A stretch of 64,000 bases of DNA from Rubrivivax sp. (GTDB lineage Bacteria; Pseudomonadota; Gammaproteobacteria; Burkholderiales; Burkholderiaceae_C). Each line of letters opens with the position of its first letter. Positions within the stretch are counted from its first letter, which is position 1. The notes beneath the pieces are model-generated. The model was not told the DNA's origin. It saw only the letters and a list, made by a program, of their open reading frames with translations, and ran no database searches. The stretch covers positions 1-64,000 of the forward strand of contig JADYZZ010000053.1 in NCBI GenBank assembly GCA_020852865.1, written 5' to 3'. Shown here piece by piece: positions 29,549-38,851 of the stretch. Made by a program: the position numbers and the translations under genes.

Positions 29549-30448
29549 ATGACGACGATGTCGAAGAAGGCGGACGAACGCGCACCAGCGGCCGGGCGAG
29601 TCGCGCTGATCACCGGCGGCGCGGGCGGCATCGGGCGCGCACTCGTCGAGGCATTCGTCGAGGCCGGCGCGACCGTCGTCGCGGTGGATGCCCATGACGT
29701 GGATTCCGGTTCGGGCAGTTCGGATCGACTCGTCTGGCGTCGAACCGATGTCTCGTCGCCCGACGAGATCGGGAGCTTGATCGACGCCGTGGTGCGGGAG
29801 TTCGGACGACTCGACATCGTCATAAACAACGCCGGCGTGGCCCACGTGGACCCGCTGGGTGCGATCGATTTCGGGCGCTGGGCCGAATTGATGGCCGTGA
29901 ATGTCACGGGAGCCGTCGCCTGCGCCGATGCCGCCGCCCCGCACATGATGCGTGCGGGCTGGGGGCGCATCATCAACCTGTCCTCCGTATGGTCGCTCGT
30001 TGGTGCGCAGACGTACTCGGCCTACGGCGCTTCGAAAGCCGCGATCCGGCAGCTGACGAAGATCTGGGCCGCGGAACTGGCACCCTACGGCGTCACCGTG
30101 AACAGCATCTGCCCGGGCTGGGTCAAGACTCCGTTGCTGAGCCGCTTCGTCGATCGCCTGGCAGCGCTGCATCGACAGCCGGTCGAGAACGTGCTGCGTG
30201 AAGTCCTGCACCTGGTGCCGCAGAAACGCTTCCTCGATCCCGCGGAGATCGCGCATGCCGCGCTGTTTCTCGCGTCGGACATGGCGCAGGGCATCACCGG
30301 CACCGATCTCGTGATCGACGCCGGGATGTCCAGCACGCTGCCGGACGGCCTGTTCACTCGGCCGGTCCGGGGCGACGTGGATTATTCGAAGATCAAGAGT
30401 GAGATTTACGGCGAAGGTCTGCAATCCGATCAGGAGGCGAGCAAATGA
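29549..30448 (+). CDS. Short-chain dehydrogenase/reductase 2
   Basis: 299 residues including a C-terminal extension of about 35 residues (FTRPVRGDVDYSKI onward) beyond the normal SDR core. TGGAGGIG cofactor loop, NNAGV, catalytic Ser in LSSVWS, and YGASK. ATG 29549 and 29558 are both possible starts. Its stop overlaps the start of receptor 1 (ATGA), tying dehydrogenation and transport genes into one unit. Confidence 0.87.
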   Translation: MTTMSKKADERAPAAGRVALITGGAGGIGRALVEAFVEAGATVVAVDAHDVDSGSGSSDRLVWRRTDVSSPDEIGSLIDAVVREFGRLDIVINNAGVAHVDPLGAIDFGRWAELMAVNVTGAVACADAAAPHMMRAGWGRIINLSSVWSLVGAQTYSAYGASKAAIRQLTKIWAAELAPYGVTVNSICPGWVKTPLLSRFVDRLAALHRQPVENVLREVLHLVPQKRFLDPAEIAHAALFLASDMAQGITGTDLVIDAGMSSTLPDGLFTRPVRGDVDYSKIKSEIYGEGLQSDQEASK

Positions 30449-31620
30449 GCACTACGTTTCGGCATGGGTGGTCGCGGTGGGCGGCTGTCGCGATGTTCCT
30501 GGTTCTGGCGGTGCCGGCGAGTTGGGCCCAATCGAACGCGCCGATCAAGGTCGGGAGCATCTTCTCGGTGACGGGCGGCGCGGCGTTTCTGGGCGACTAC
30601 ATGAAGAAGACGGTCCAGATGTACATCGAAAAGCAGAACAAGGAGGGCGGCATCAACGGGCGGCAGATCGAATGGTATGTCTACGATGCGGCGAGTGACG
30701 TCACCAAGGGCGTCATGGCCGCGAAGCGGCTCGTCGAGCAGGACGGCGTGTCGATCGTCGTGGGGGACGGCAACAGCAGCGCCGTCGCCGTCGCACTCGC
30801 GCCGATCTTCGAGAATGCGAAGGTCCCCTTCGTCAGCCTGTCGGGATCGAAGCTGATTGCCACGCCGATCGAGAAGAAGCACTGGGTCTTCAAGGCGGTG
30901 CAAGAGGATACGGACGGCGTCATCAAGTCGATCCAGTTCTGGAAGAGCAAGGGCTACAAGCGGATCGCGTTCCTCACCGACACTTCGGGCTGGGGCAAGA
31001 GTGCGAAGGAGGAATTCGAGCTGCACCTGAAGGGCACCGGCATCGAAGGCGTTGCTTGGGAGGAATTCGATCCCGCAGCGACGGATCTCACGCCGCAACT
31101 CGTCCGCATCAAGGCGAAGAACCCCGAAGTGATCATCTGCTGGACCGTGACCCCGGCAGGCGTCGTCTTCCTGAAGAATGCCCAGCAACTGGGGATGGGC
31201 GATATCGTCTTCATGCACGGCCAGGGTTTCGTCGATGAACGCTACATGAAGATGGCCGGGAGTGCGGCGGAGGGCCTGTTGCTGGTGGGTTTCCGTTTCT
31301 CGGTGCTGGATCAGTTGCCGGCGAACGATCCGTTGCGCAAGTCCATCGAGAAGTACATCGGCGAATACGAGGCGTACTTCGGGGCGAAGCCGACTTTCTA
31401 CGGCACCAACGGCTACGACGGGATCCATCTCGCGCTCGCCGCCCTGAAGGCGGCCGGGGACGACAAGGCGAAATTGAGGGATGCGCTCGAGAACATCAAG
31501 GGGTTCGTCGGCACTCAGCGCATCCACAGCTTCTCGCCGACAAACCACCGAGGCGGCTCGCCGGATACGATGACGATCATCAAATGGGCGAACGGACGTT
31601 GGAACATGGTCTACTACTGA
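30445..31620 (+). CDS. Branched-chain-amino-acid-type ABC receptor 1 (LivK family)
   Basis: Periplasmic binding protein, 391 residues, with signal peptide ending ASWAQ and mature start IKVGSIFSVTGGAAFLG. It belongs to the Peripla_BP_6 family that serves branched-chain amino acids but also many aromatic and amide ligands. It is paralogous to the receptor at 32701, sharing YDAASDVTK, and the two are separated only by an amidohydrolase gene. The permease and ATPase genes follow at 33998-37350. Confidence 0.9.
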   Translation: MSTTFRHGWSRWAAVAMFLVLAVPASWAQSNAPIKVGSIFSVTGGAAFLGDYMKKTVQMYIEKQNKEGGINGRQIEWYVYDAASDVTKGVMAAKRLVEQDGVSIVVGDGNSSAVAVALAPIFENAKVPFVSLSGSKLIATPIEKKHWVFKAVQEDTDGVIKSIQFWKSKGYKRIAFLTDTSGWGKSAKEEFELHLKGTGIEGVAWEEFDPAATDLTPQLVRIKAKNPEVIICWTVTPAGVVFLKNAQQLGMGDIVFMHGQGFVDERYMKMAGSAAEGLLLVGFRFSVLDQLPANDPLRKSIEKYIGEYEAYFGAKPTFYGTNGYDGIHLALAALKAAGDDKAKLRDALENIKGFVGTQRIHSFSPTNHRGGSPDTMTIIKWANGRWNMVYY

Positions 31621-31651
31621 CCCGATCGTAGATTCTTACAGCGAGGTTCAT

Positions 31652-32527
31652 ATGATCATCGATACCCATCTGCATGTCGGTTACGAGAAGGACTATGTCG
31701 GCGGCAGCGACGAGCGGCGGCAGTGGTGGAAGACGATGTTCTGCAATTTCGAGAAGCCGTACGGATACAGCACCGACGAGGCGCTCGAAATGACGGTCGA
31801 CGATCATCTGCGCCGCATGGACGACCTCGGCATCAGCAAGGCGTTCCTGATCGGCATCGACGCGTCGGCGGCCCTGGGATTCCGGATCGACATGGGCGAC
31901 ATGGCGAAGATGGTTCGCGATCATCCGAGCCGCTTCATCGGGGTCCCCGGCATCGACCCGATGAAGGGCGTGAGCGAAGCTGTCGATGACATTCAACGTG
32001 CGAAGGATCTCGGGCATTCCGGCGTCAAGTTCTTCCCGTGCTTCGGCTGGGACCCGACGGACTCCAAGTACGATCCGCTCTACCAGAAGCTGATGGACTG
32101 CAGCATGTTCTTCGTGATGCATGTGGGCAGCCAGATGATGCCGCGCACGCGTCTCAAGTACTGCAGTCCCTTGATGATCGACGAGGTTGCCTACCGCTTC
32201 CCGGATCTGCGGATCATCGAAACGCACCTGGGCTGGCCGTGGATCGGCGACGCGCTGATCGTGGCGCGCAAGAACAAGAACGTGTACTGCGATTTCTCGG
32301 GTCTCGTTCCGAAGATCCACATCGGCGATGTCGATCACACCGCGAATGTCGGGTCCTACCGCCTCGCCGAGATTCAGTTGCCCGACAAGCTCTTGTTCGG
32401 CTCGGATGCGCCGCACGGTTCGCAGAAGGACATCATCGACATGGTCCGCGCGCTGCCGGTCGCCGAAGGCGTGAAGCAGAAATGGCTCTACGACAACGCG
32501 GTGCGCTTTCTGGAGCTCGGATATTGA
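31652..32527 (+). CDS. Amidohydrolase-2 family protein (ACMSD/aromatic decarboxylase superfamily)
   Basis: 291-residue TIM-barrel metal enzyme. Metal ligands are visible: His-x-His in DTHLHVG (residues 4-8), His in FVMHVGSQ, His in IETHLGWPW and Asp in FGSDAPHG. Members of this group are either non-oxidative decarboxylases of aromatic acids or hydrolases of lactones and ring-cleavage products. A GAGG ribosome-binding site precedes the ATG. It is placed between two paralogous receptors. Confidence 0.88.
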   Translation: MIIDTHLHVGYEKDYVGGSDERRQWWKTMFCNFEKPYGYSTDEALEMTVDDHLRRMDDLGISKAFLIGIDASAALGFRIDMGDMAKMVRDHPSRFIGVPGIDPMKGVSEAVDDIQRAKDLGHSGVKFFPCFGWDPTDSKYDPLYQKLMDCSMFFVMHVGSQMMPRTRLKYCSPLMIDEVAYRFPDLRIIETHLGWPWIGDALIVARKNKNVYCDFSGLVPKIHIGDVDHTANVGSYRLAEIQLPDKLLFGSDAPHGSQKDIIDMVRALPVAEGVKQKWLYDNAVRFLELGY

Positions 32528-32700
32528 GCATGAGCGCTGGTGAGCGGAGTCGACGTTCTTCGACGGCGGCGGGCGTGCCGGGGAGCGTGCCTCGGCGTTC
32601 CACGCCGACGAGGTGATCCGAACCGAACGGAACGCGTGGCGCGGCTGCAGCGTCTCGTGTGGGTTCTATTGTGATTTTTCGTTCCAGAGAAAAGGAGACG

Positions 32701-33885
32701 ATGACCATGATGTCCAGCATGCGCGGAATTCTTGCCGCATTGATCGGGGCCTCGATATTGGCGAGCGGGCACGATGCGTCGGCCCAGGACAAGCGCCCGT
32801 ACAAGATCGGCAGCGTCTTCTCGGTCACCGGCGCCGGCGGGCTGCTGGGCGAGCGGATGAAGATGACCGTGGAGTTGATGGTCGAGCAGATCAACAAGAG
32901 CGGCGGCATCAACGGCCGTCCGGTGAAGCTCATCGTCTACGATGCCGCGAGCGACGTGACCAAGGCCGTCGCGGCCACCAATCGCCTGATCACTCAGGAC
33001 GAGGTCGACATCATCTCGGGGGCCGGGAACATGAGCGGCCTTTCGCTGGCGATGAAGCCGATCGCGATGCGCCACGGGGTACCGATGATCTCGAACGCCG
33101 GGGCGCGGTCGATCGTCGAACCCATCGACAAGAGCACCTGGGCGTTCAAGTCCCACCTGACCGACAAGGAGATCGTCGGGCGTGCGATCGATTGGTGGAA
33201 GTCCAAGGGCATCACGCGCGTTGCGCTGCTTTCGGACACGACGGGCTTCGGCACGAGCGCGCGCGACGAACTGAAGCTGCAGGCGCCCGGCGCAGGCATC
33301 AATGTCGTGGCCTGGGAGGAGTTCGACGCGGCCGCGAGCGACCTGGTCCCGCAGCTCACGCGGATCCGTGCGGCCAATCCCGAGGTCATCCTGTGCTGGA
33401 CCGTGGCGCCCTCGGGTGTCGTCTTCATGAAGAACGCGCGCCAGCTCGGCATGAAGCAGATCCTGATGCACGGCTTCGGCTACGTGGTGCCGAAGTACAT
33501 GGAAATGGCCGGAGATGCGGCCGAAGGTACCGTGCTCGTGTCGCTGCGCTTCCCGGTCGGCCGGCAGCTGCCGGACTCGGATCCGGCGAAGAAGGTCATC
33601 CTCGAGTACATGAAGGACTTCAAGGCCAAGTACGGGCAGGATTCCGATGTCTACGGGGCAGAGGCCTACGACGGGATGCTGATGGCGTTCAAGGCGCTGG
33701 AGGCGGCGAAGAGCCTGGACAAGGAGAAGATCCGTGAAGCGCTCGAGCGCCTCAACTTCGTCGGCACGAACGGCGTCTATCGCTTCGGTCCGCAACGGCA
33801 CTACGGCCTGACGAAGGACGACGCCGTGGTCATGGAGTGGCGCAACGGCGACTGGAAGCTGCTCATGGGGGCGGATACCAAGTGA
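32701..33885 (+). CDS. Branched-chain-amino-acid-type ABC receptor 2 (LivK family)
   Basis: 394 residues, signal peptide ending DASAQ, mature start YKIGSVFSVTGAGGLLGERM. It is clearly paralogous to receptor 1 at 30445 over its whole length. AAAAGGAG precedes ATG 32701. The 173-bp leader contains an unusually A/T-rich patch (TTCTATTGTGATTTTTC, 32664-32680) that could hold a promoter, but no good -35 box is present. Confidence 0.9.
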   Translation: MTMMSSMRGILAALIGASILASGHDASAQDKRPYKIGSVFSVTGAGGLLGERMKMTVELMVEQINKSGGINGRPVKLIVYDAASDVTKAVAATNRLITQDEVDIISGAGNMSGLSLAMKPIAMRHGVPMISNAGARSIVEPIDKSTWAFKSHLTDKEIVGRAIDWWKSKGITRVALLSDTTGFGTSARDELKLQAPGAGINVVAWEEFDAAASDLVPQLTRIRAANPEVILCWTVAPSGVVFMKNARQLGMKQILMHGFGYVVPKYMEMAGDAAEGTVLVSLRFPVGRQLPDSDPAKKVILEYMKDFKAKYGQDSDVYGAEAYDGMLMAFKALEAAKSLDKEKIREALERLNFVGTNGVYRFGPQRHYGLTKDDAVVMEWRNGDWKLLMGADTK

Positions 33886-33997
33886 TGCGGGCCGTCCGGC
33901 GGGTGCGGGTCCGGTCGGCGCGGGCCGGCCGTCGCCTGCGGCCGGCGGAATTGCGGTGCCTGGCATCGCGGGCGACCCAGATGCGGACGGACATCCA

Positions 33998-34882
33998 ATG
34001 ACAGAGTTCCTGCAGCTCCTGATCTCCGGCCTGACGATCGGCAGCGTCTACGGCCTGGTCGCCGTCGGCTTCTGCATCGTCTACAACACGACCGGGGTCA
34101 TCAACTTCGCGCAGGGCGAGTTCGTCATGCTGGGGGGGATGATCGCCGCCGTCGTGGTCGCGAGCCTGGGCTGGTCGGTGCCCGTCGCACTGCTCTTTGC
34201 CACGGCTGCGGTCACGCTGATCGGCATGTTCGCCGAGAAGGTGACGCTCGGCCGCAGCCGCAAGCCCGACGTCTTGAACCTGATCATCGTGACCATCGGC
34301 CTGGCCATCGTGCTCAAGGGCCTGGTGATGATGATCTGGGGCAAGTTCCCGAAGGGCTTGCCGGCGTTTTCCGGCGAAACGCCGTTGAGCCTGCTCGGCG
34401 CCACGGTCACGCCGCAAGCGCTGTGGGTCGTCGGCGTGGCGCTCCTCGTGATGGCTGGCGTGGCCCTGTTCCTGCAAAAGTCGGTTACGGGCACGGCGAT
34501 GCGTGCCGCCGCGTTCGACCGGGAAACGGCGGCACTCATGGGGATTCCGGTCACGCGCCTGCGCACCGTCTCGTTTGCCGTCGCCGCGGGTGTGGGCGCC
34601 CTGGCCGGCGTGATCATCACGCCCCTCACCATGACCTCCTACGAGCAGGGAACCATCCTCGGCCTCAAGGGATTCTGCGCCGCCATCATTGGCGGGATGG
34701 GGAATGTGTACGGGGCCTTCCTCGGTGGCCTCATCCTCGGTGCTGCCGAAGCCTTTACCGCCGGCTGGGGCGGAAGCGGCTACCAGGACGCCGTGGCCTT
34801 CCTGTTGCTGATCATCCTGTTGCTGTTCAGGCCATCGGGCCTGCTCGGCGGAACCGGGGGCGAACGTGCCGTCAAGTTCTAG
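33998..34882 (+). CDS. LivH-type ABC permease
   Basis: Inner-membrane channel subunit, 294 residues, about eight spans. It begins MTEFLQLLISGLTIGSVYGLVAVGFCIVYN and has the family motif INFAQGEFVMLGG. It works with LivM (next gene), LivG and LivF. The 112 bp upstream of ATG 33998 show no clear promoter. Confidence 0.93.
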   Translation: MTEFLQLLISGLTIGSVYGLVAVGFCIVYNTTGVINFAQGEFVMLGGMIAAVVVASLGWSVPVALLFATAAVTLIGMFAEKVTLGRSRKPDVLNLIIVTIGLAIVLKGLVMMIWGKFPKGLPAFSGETPLSLLGATVTPQALWVVGVALLVMAGVALFLQKSVTGTAMRAAAFDRETAALMGIPVTRLRTVSFAVAAGVGALAGVIITPLTMTSYEQGTILGLKGFCAAIIGGMGNVYGAFLGGLILGAAEAFTAGWGGSGYQDAVAFLLLIILLLFRPSGLLGGTGGERAVKF

Positions 34883-35849
34883 GCATCTTCAGCGCCCGCG
34901 CTGGCTCGCGCTGGGCATCTTCCTCGCGTTCGTCGCGGCGTTCCCCGCGACGTCGCCGAATGCGTATCTGCTCAATATCGTCGGCTTCGCAGGCATCCAC
35001 ATCCTGTTGAGCATGGGCCTGAACATCCTCATGGGATACGCCGGCCAGATTTCCCTCGGTCATGCCGCATTCTGGGGCCTGGGCGCCTACATCTCGGGCG
35101 TGCTCACCGCCAAGTTCGGGTGGCCTCCGGTGCTGGGGCTCGTCGCATCGGTGCTGGGAACCTGCGCCGTCGCGCTGGCGATCGGATTGCCGACCTTGCG
35201 TCTGAAGGGGCATTACCTGGCGATGGCGACCCTGGGCGTCGGCATCATCGTCCATACCCTGTTCGTGCAGTGGTCCGGGCTGACCGGGGGGCCCTCCGGA
35301 CTGGTCGACGTCCCCAGTTTCTCGCTGGGAGGGTTCACGATCGCTTCGGCGGTCGGGAACTATTACTTCATCTGGGCCTGGGTGGCCGTCGGTGCATGGG
35401 CGGCACTCAACCTCGGGACATCGCGCATCGGGCGTGCGCTGCGCGCCATCAAGGGCGGCGACGTTGCGGCCGAGTGCATCGGCGTCGATACCTACAGGTA
35501 CAAGGTCATCGTGTTCGTCCTGTCGGCCGCCTACGCGGCGGTCGCCGGGACGCTGTACGTGCACTACATCAACTTCGCGGCTCCCGACACCTTCGGCTTC
35601 ATGCAGTCGGTTCTCGTATTGACGATGGTGGTCGTGGGCGGCATCGGGACGTTCTGGGGCCCGATCATCGGCGGCGCCATCCTCACCTTTCTGCCGGAAT
35701 ATCTCCGCGCCTACGAAGGGCTCGACGTCGTCCTGTACGGAGCGATCCTGGTCGGCGTGATGATGTTCATGCCCAACGGACTGGCGTCGCTGTTTCGCCG
35801 GCTGAGCCTCCGGCTCGGGGCGACGGCGGCGGCGAGAAAGGCGCGTTGA
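34866..35849 (+). CDS. LivM-type ABC permease
   Basis: 327 residues, about eight to ten spans, with the LivM motifs LNILMGYAGQISLGHAAF and GHYLAMATLG and the conserved GPIIGGAIL. It starts at GTG 34866, 17 bp inside the LivH gene, so translation is coupled. Confidence 0.92.
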   Translation: MPSSSRHLQRPRWLALGIFLAFVAAFPATSPNAYLLNIVGFAGIHILLSMGLNILMGYAGQISLGHAAFWGLGAYISGVLTAKFGWPPVLGLVASVLGTCAVALAIGLPTLRLKGHYLAMATLGVGIIVHTLFVQWSGLTGGPSGLVDVPSFSLGGFTIASAVGNYYFIWAWVAVGAWAALNLGTSRIGRALRAIKGGDVAAECIGVDTYRYKVIVFVLSAAYAAVAGTLYVHYINFAAPDTFGFMQSVLVLTMVVVGGIGTFWGPIIGGAILTFLPEYLRAYEGLDVVLYGAILVGVMMFMPNGLASLFRRLSLRLGATAAARKAR

Positions 35850-35852
35850 GCC

Positions 35853-36620
35853 GTGGCCGGTTTCCTGTTGAGCGTCGACGAGGTCAGCAAGCGCTTCGGC
35901 GGCTTGTCCGCGATTTCGAAGCTGTCGTTCCGCGTGCGCGAGGGGAGTATCAAGGCGCTCATCGGGCCGAACGGCGCCGGCAAGAGCACCTTGTTCAACT
36001 TGATCACCGGAATCGATTCGCCCAGCGCCGGGCAGATCCGGTTCGACGGCCTGGACGTGACGGACATGGTGCCGAACCGCCGTGCGGCGCTGGGTATGGG
36101 GCGGACCTTTCAGACGCCGCAGATCTTCGGGGAGATGTCGGTGCTGGAGAACGTCCAGGTCGGATATCACCTGAGGGGGAAGGCGAGCTGGTTCGATGCC
36201 CTGCTGTTCACGCGGCGCTCGCGCCGGGAGGAACTGCATACGCGCGACCTGTGCGCAGCCGTCCTGGAGAAGGTGGGGCTGTCCGCGAAGTCGCACGAGC
36301 CCGCGGGCGGACTCGCCTGCGGGGAACTGAAGTTGCTCGAAATGGCGCGCGCCCTGGCCATGGGCCCGCGACTGCTGCTGCTCGACGAATTCGCGGCAGG
36401 CCTGACGCGCGCCGAAACGGAACACATGATGGCTTTGGTGCAGAGCGTGCGGGCGGAGGGCGTCACGGTGCTGTTGGTCGAGCACGACATGCACCTGGTG
36501 ATGAACCTCAGCGATGAGATCGTCGTGCTGAATTTCGGCGAAAAGGTCGCCGAGGGGACGCCGGAGGAGATCCGGCGCAACGAACGCGTCATCGAGGTCT
36601 ACCTGGGCGCCGAGGTCTGA
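35853..36620 (+). CDS. LivG-type ABC ATPase
   Basis: 255 residues. Walker A GPNGAGKST, signature LACGELKLLEMARALA (a variant: the usual LSxGQQ is LACGEL), Walker B LLLLDEFAAGL and H-loop VEHDM, with the BCA-type C-terminal extension EVYLGAEV. GTG start 3 bp after LivM. Confidence 0.92.
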   Translation: MAGFLLSVDEVSKRFGGLSAISKLSFRVREGSIKALIGPNGAGKSTLFNLITGIDSPSAGQIRFDGLDVTDMVPNRRAALGMGRTFQTPQIFGEMSVLENVQVGYHLRGKASWFDALLFTRRSRREELHTRDLCAAVLEKVGLSAKSHEPAGGLACGELKLLEMARALAMGPRLLLLDEFAAGLTRAETEHMMALVQSVRAEGVTVLLVEHDMHLVMNLSDEIVVLNFGEKVAEGTPEEIRRNERVIEVYLGAEV

Positions 36621-36621
36621 C

Positions 36622-37350
36622 GTGCTTCGTATCGACAGGGTCAACGCCGGGTATGGTCAGCTGCACGTCCTGCACGACGTCGAGCTGCACGTCGGAAGCG
36701 GGGAAGTCGTCTGCGTGATCGGCCCGAACGGCGCCGGAAAGAGCACGCTGTTGCGCACCATCTGCGGCATGCTGCCGGTCGGCTCGGGGGCGATCGGCTT
36801 CGAGGACAGGAGCCTGAACGGCTTGGCGCCGGCGGCGATCGTGGCCTGCGGCATTGCGATGGTTCCCGAGGGGCGACGCGTGTTCGGCCCGCTGACGGTC
36901 CGGGAGAACCTGATGATGGGCGCCTACCTCAGGCGGGGTGCGGCCCAGCGGACCGAGGTGCGGCGCGACCTCGAGCGCCTGTACGACACCTTTCCGGTGC
37001 TGGGTCGGCGCGAGAAGCAGATGGCCGGGCTGCTCTCGGGTGGTGAGCAGCAGATGCTGGCGATCGCGCGGGCGATGATGGCGCGCCCGAAGCTCCTCCT
37101 GCTCGACGAACCCTCGATGGGGTTGGCGCCGCTGATCGTGAAGGACATCTTCCGCGTGCTCGATCAATTGCGGCGCGAGACGACGATATTGCTCGTGGAA
37201 CAGAACGCCCGCATCGCGCTCCAACTCGCCGACCGGGGCTACGTGCTGGAGATGGGCAGGGTGGTGCACGGCGGCACCCGGGACGAGTTGCTGAAGGACG
37301 ACCGCATCTTGCAAAGCTATCTCGGGGCGTCCGCGGTAGCAGCGAAATGA
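36622..37350 (+). CDS. LivF-type ABC ATPase
   Basis: 242 residues. Walker A GPNGAGKST, signature LLSGGEQQMLAIARAM, Walker B LLLDEPSMGLAP, H-loop VEQNA. GTG start 1 bp after LivG. It ends the transport block; about 120 bp without recognisable signals separate it from the molybdenum hydroxylase genes. Confidence 0.93.
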   Translation: MLRIDRVNAGYGQLHVLHDVELHVGSGEVVCVIGPNGAGKSTLLRTICGMLPVGSGAIGFEDRSLNGLAPAAIVACGIAMVPEGRRVFGPLTVRENLMMGAYLRRGAAQRTEVRRDLERLYDTFPVLGRREKQMAGLLSGGEQQMLAIARAMMARPKLLLLDEPSMGLAPLIVKDIFRVLDQLRRETTILLVEQNARIALQLADRGYVLEMGRVVHGGTRDELLKDDRILQSYLGASAVAAK

Positions 37351-37470
37351 ACATGGTCATGCGTTTGCGCTCACATTGCCGCTTGCGATCGGCGCGCGTG
37401 GTGAAGGTGCCGTCCGCCGGATCGGCGGCAGGTACGGGCGAGGCCGTTGGCTCGCGGCAGGGAGATTGAT

Positions 37471-38358
37471 GTGGTTCCTTCCTTCGACTACATGCGGCCG
37501 GCATCCGTGGAGGAACTGGTCGGCGGTCTGGCCGCGGCCGCTGCGGAGGCGGCTGTTCTGGCGGGCGGGACCGACCTGCACGTCAAGATGCGCATCGGCA
37601 AGATGCAGCCGCGCGTCCTGTTCGACATCAGCGAGCTCGAGCCGCTGCGCCGGATTCGCGTGCAGGACGGGCGCCTGCACATCGGCGCGGCCGTGCGGAT
37701 GACGGAAATCGCCGCGTCGCAGGAAGTCCGGCGTGCCTTGCCTGCCATGGTGAGTGCGGTGAACGAAATGAGCTCGCGGCAGATCCGCAATCGGGCCACG
37801 CTGGGCGGCAACATCGTTACCGCCTCGCCGGCGGCCGACGCCGTTCCGCCGCTGCTCGCTGCGGATGCGGTTGTCGTCCTCGTCGGGCCCGAGGGCGACC
37901 GGGAGGTGGCGCTTGCCGATTTCGTCGTCGGACCAGGAAGGACCGCGAAGCGTCCGTCCGAGGTGGTTGCCGAGGTGGCCGTCCCCGTCGGCGCGATGAG
38001 CCGCCGCAGCCAGTTCGTCAAGATCGGGCGGCGCAAGGCGCAGGCCATCAGTGTCGTCAATCTCGCCGGATGCGTCGAAATGGAAGTCGATGGGCGCGTG
38101 CGCGACCTGCGCATCGCACTCGGCGCGGTGGCGCCGACGGCCATGCGTGCGCATCGGGCCGAAGCGGTGTTGCGCGGGCGCAGGCCGAGTGCCGGGAATC
38201 TGCGCGAGGCGGCGGCAATCGCAGCACAGGAGTGCCGGCCCATCTCCGACATCCGGGCGACCGCGGACGGCCGAAGGCGTCTGGTCGAGGCCTGGACATT
38301 GCGGATGTTGCAGACCCTGACGGGCCCGGCAAGCGTGGGCCGAGGAGCAGACCAATGA
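37471..38358 (+). CDS. Molybdenum hydroxylase FAD subunit (CoxM/HcrB type)
   Basis: Medium subunit of a xanthine-oxidase-family enzyme; it passes electrons from the iron-sulfur subunit via FAD. 295 residues with FAD motifs AGGTDLHVKMR and TLGGNIVTASPAAD. GTG 37471 is chosen because AGGGAG lies 6 nt upstream; TTG 37447 is in frame. The stop overlaps the next start (ATGA). Gene order M-S-L is that of CO dehydrogenase and nicotinate/purine hydroxylase relatives. Confidence 0.9.
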   Translation: MVPSFDYMRPASVEELVGGLAAAAAEAAVLAGGTDLHVKMRIGKMQPRVLFDISELEPLRRIRVQDGRLHIGAAVRMTEIAASQEVRRALPAMVSAVNEMSSRQIRNRATLGGNIVTASPAADAVPPLLAADAVVVLVGPEGDREVALADFVVGPGRTAKRPSEVVAEVAVPVGAMSRRSQFVKIGRRKAQAISVVNLAGCVEMEVDGRVRDLRIALGAVAPTAMRAHRAEAVLRGRRPSAGNLREAAAIAAQECRPISDIRATADGRRRLVEAWTLRMLQTLTGPASVGRGADQ

Positions 38359-38825
38359 CGAAACGTCGTGTCGGGTTGACCGTGAATGGCTGCGGCCATT
38401 CCATCGAGATCGCCGAGCATCGGAGTCTGCTGGACGTCCTGCGCGAGGAACTCGGCCTTACCGGTACGAAGAAGGGCTGCAATGCCGGTGACTGCGGCGC
38501 ATGCACCGTGCTCCTGGACGGCGAGCCCGTCAACGCCTGCCTCGTCCTGGGCGTGCAGGCCGAGGGCCGCGAGGTCAGGACGATCGAGGGCATCGGCGAC
38601 GGCGATCGCCTGCATCCCTTGCAGGAAGCCTTCGTCAAGCACGGCGCCGTTCAGTGCGGTTTCTGCACGCCGGGCGTGGTCATGAGTGCCTATGCACTCC
38701 TGCAGGAGACGCCCAGGCCCAGCCGCGAACAGATTGCGGAAGCCCTGTCCGGGAACCTCTGCCGCTGCACCGGCTACTACCAGATCGTCGATGCGATCAG
38801 CGCTGCCGCTTTCGGCGAGCAATGA
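38355..38825 (+). CDS. Molybdenum hydroxylase 2Fe-2S subunit (CoxS type)
   Basis: 156 residues with both iron-sulfur motifs: plant-ferredoxin type GCNAGDCGACTVLLDG and the helical-domain type CGFCTPG...NLCRCTGYYQIV. It transfers electrons from molybdenum to FAD. It starts in the stop of the FAD subunit. Confidence 0.95.
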   Translation: MTKRRVGLTVNGCGHSIEIAEHRSLLDVLREELGLTGTKKGCNAGDCGACTVLLDGEPVNACLVLGVQAEGREVRTIEGIGDGDRLHPLQEAFVKHGAVQCGFCTPGVVMSAYALLQETPRPSREQIAEALSGNLCRCTGYYQIVDAISAAAFGEQ

Positions 38826-38851
38826 AGGCAAGCGACGCAACGGAGGTCCGA

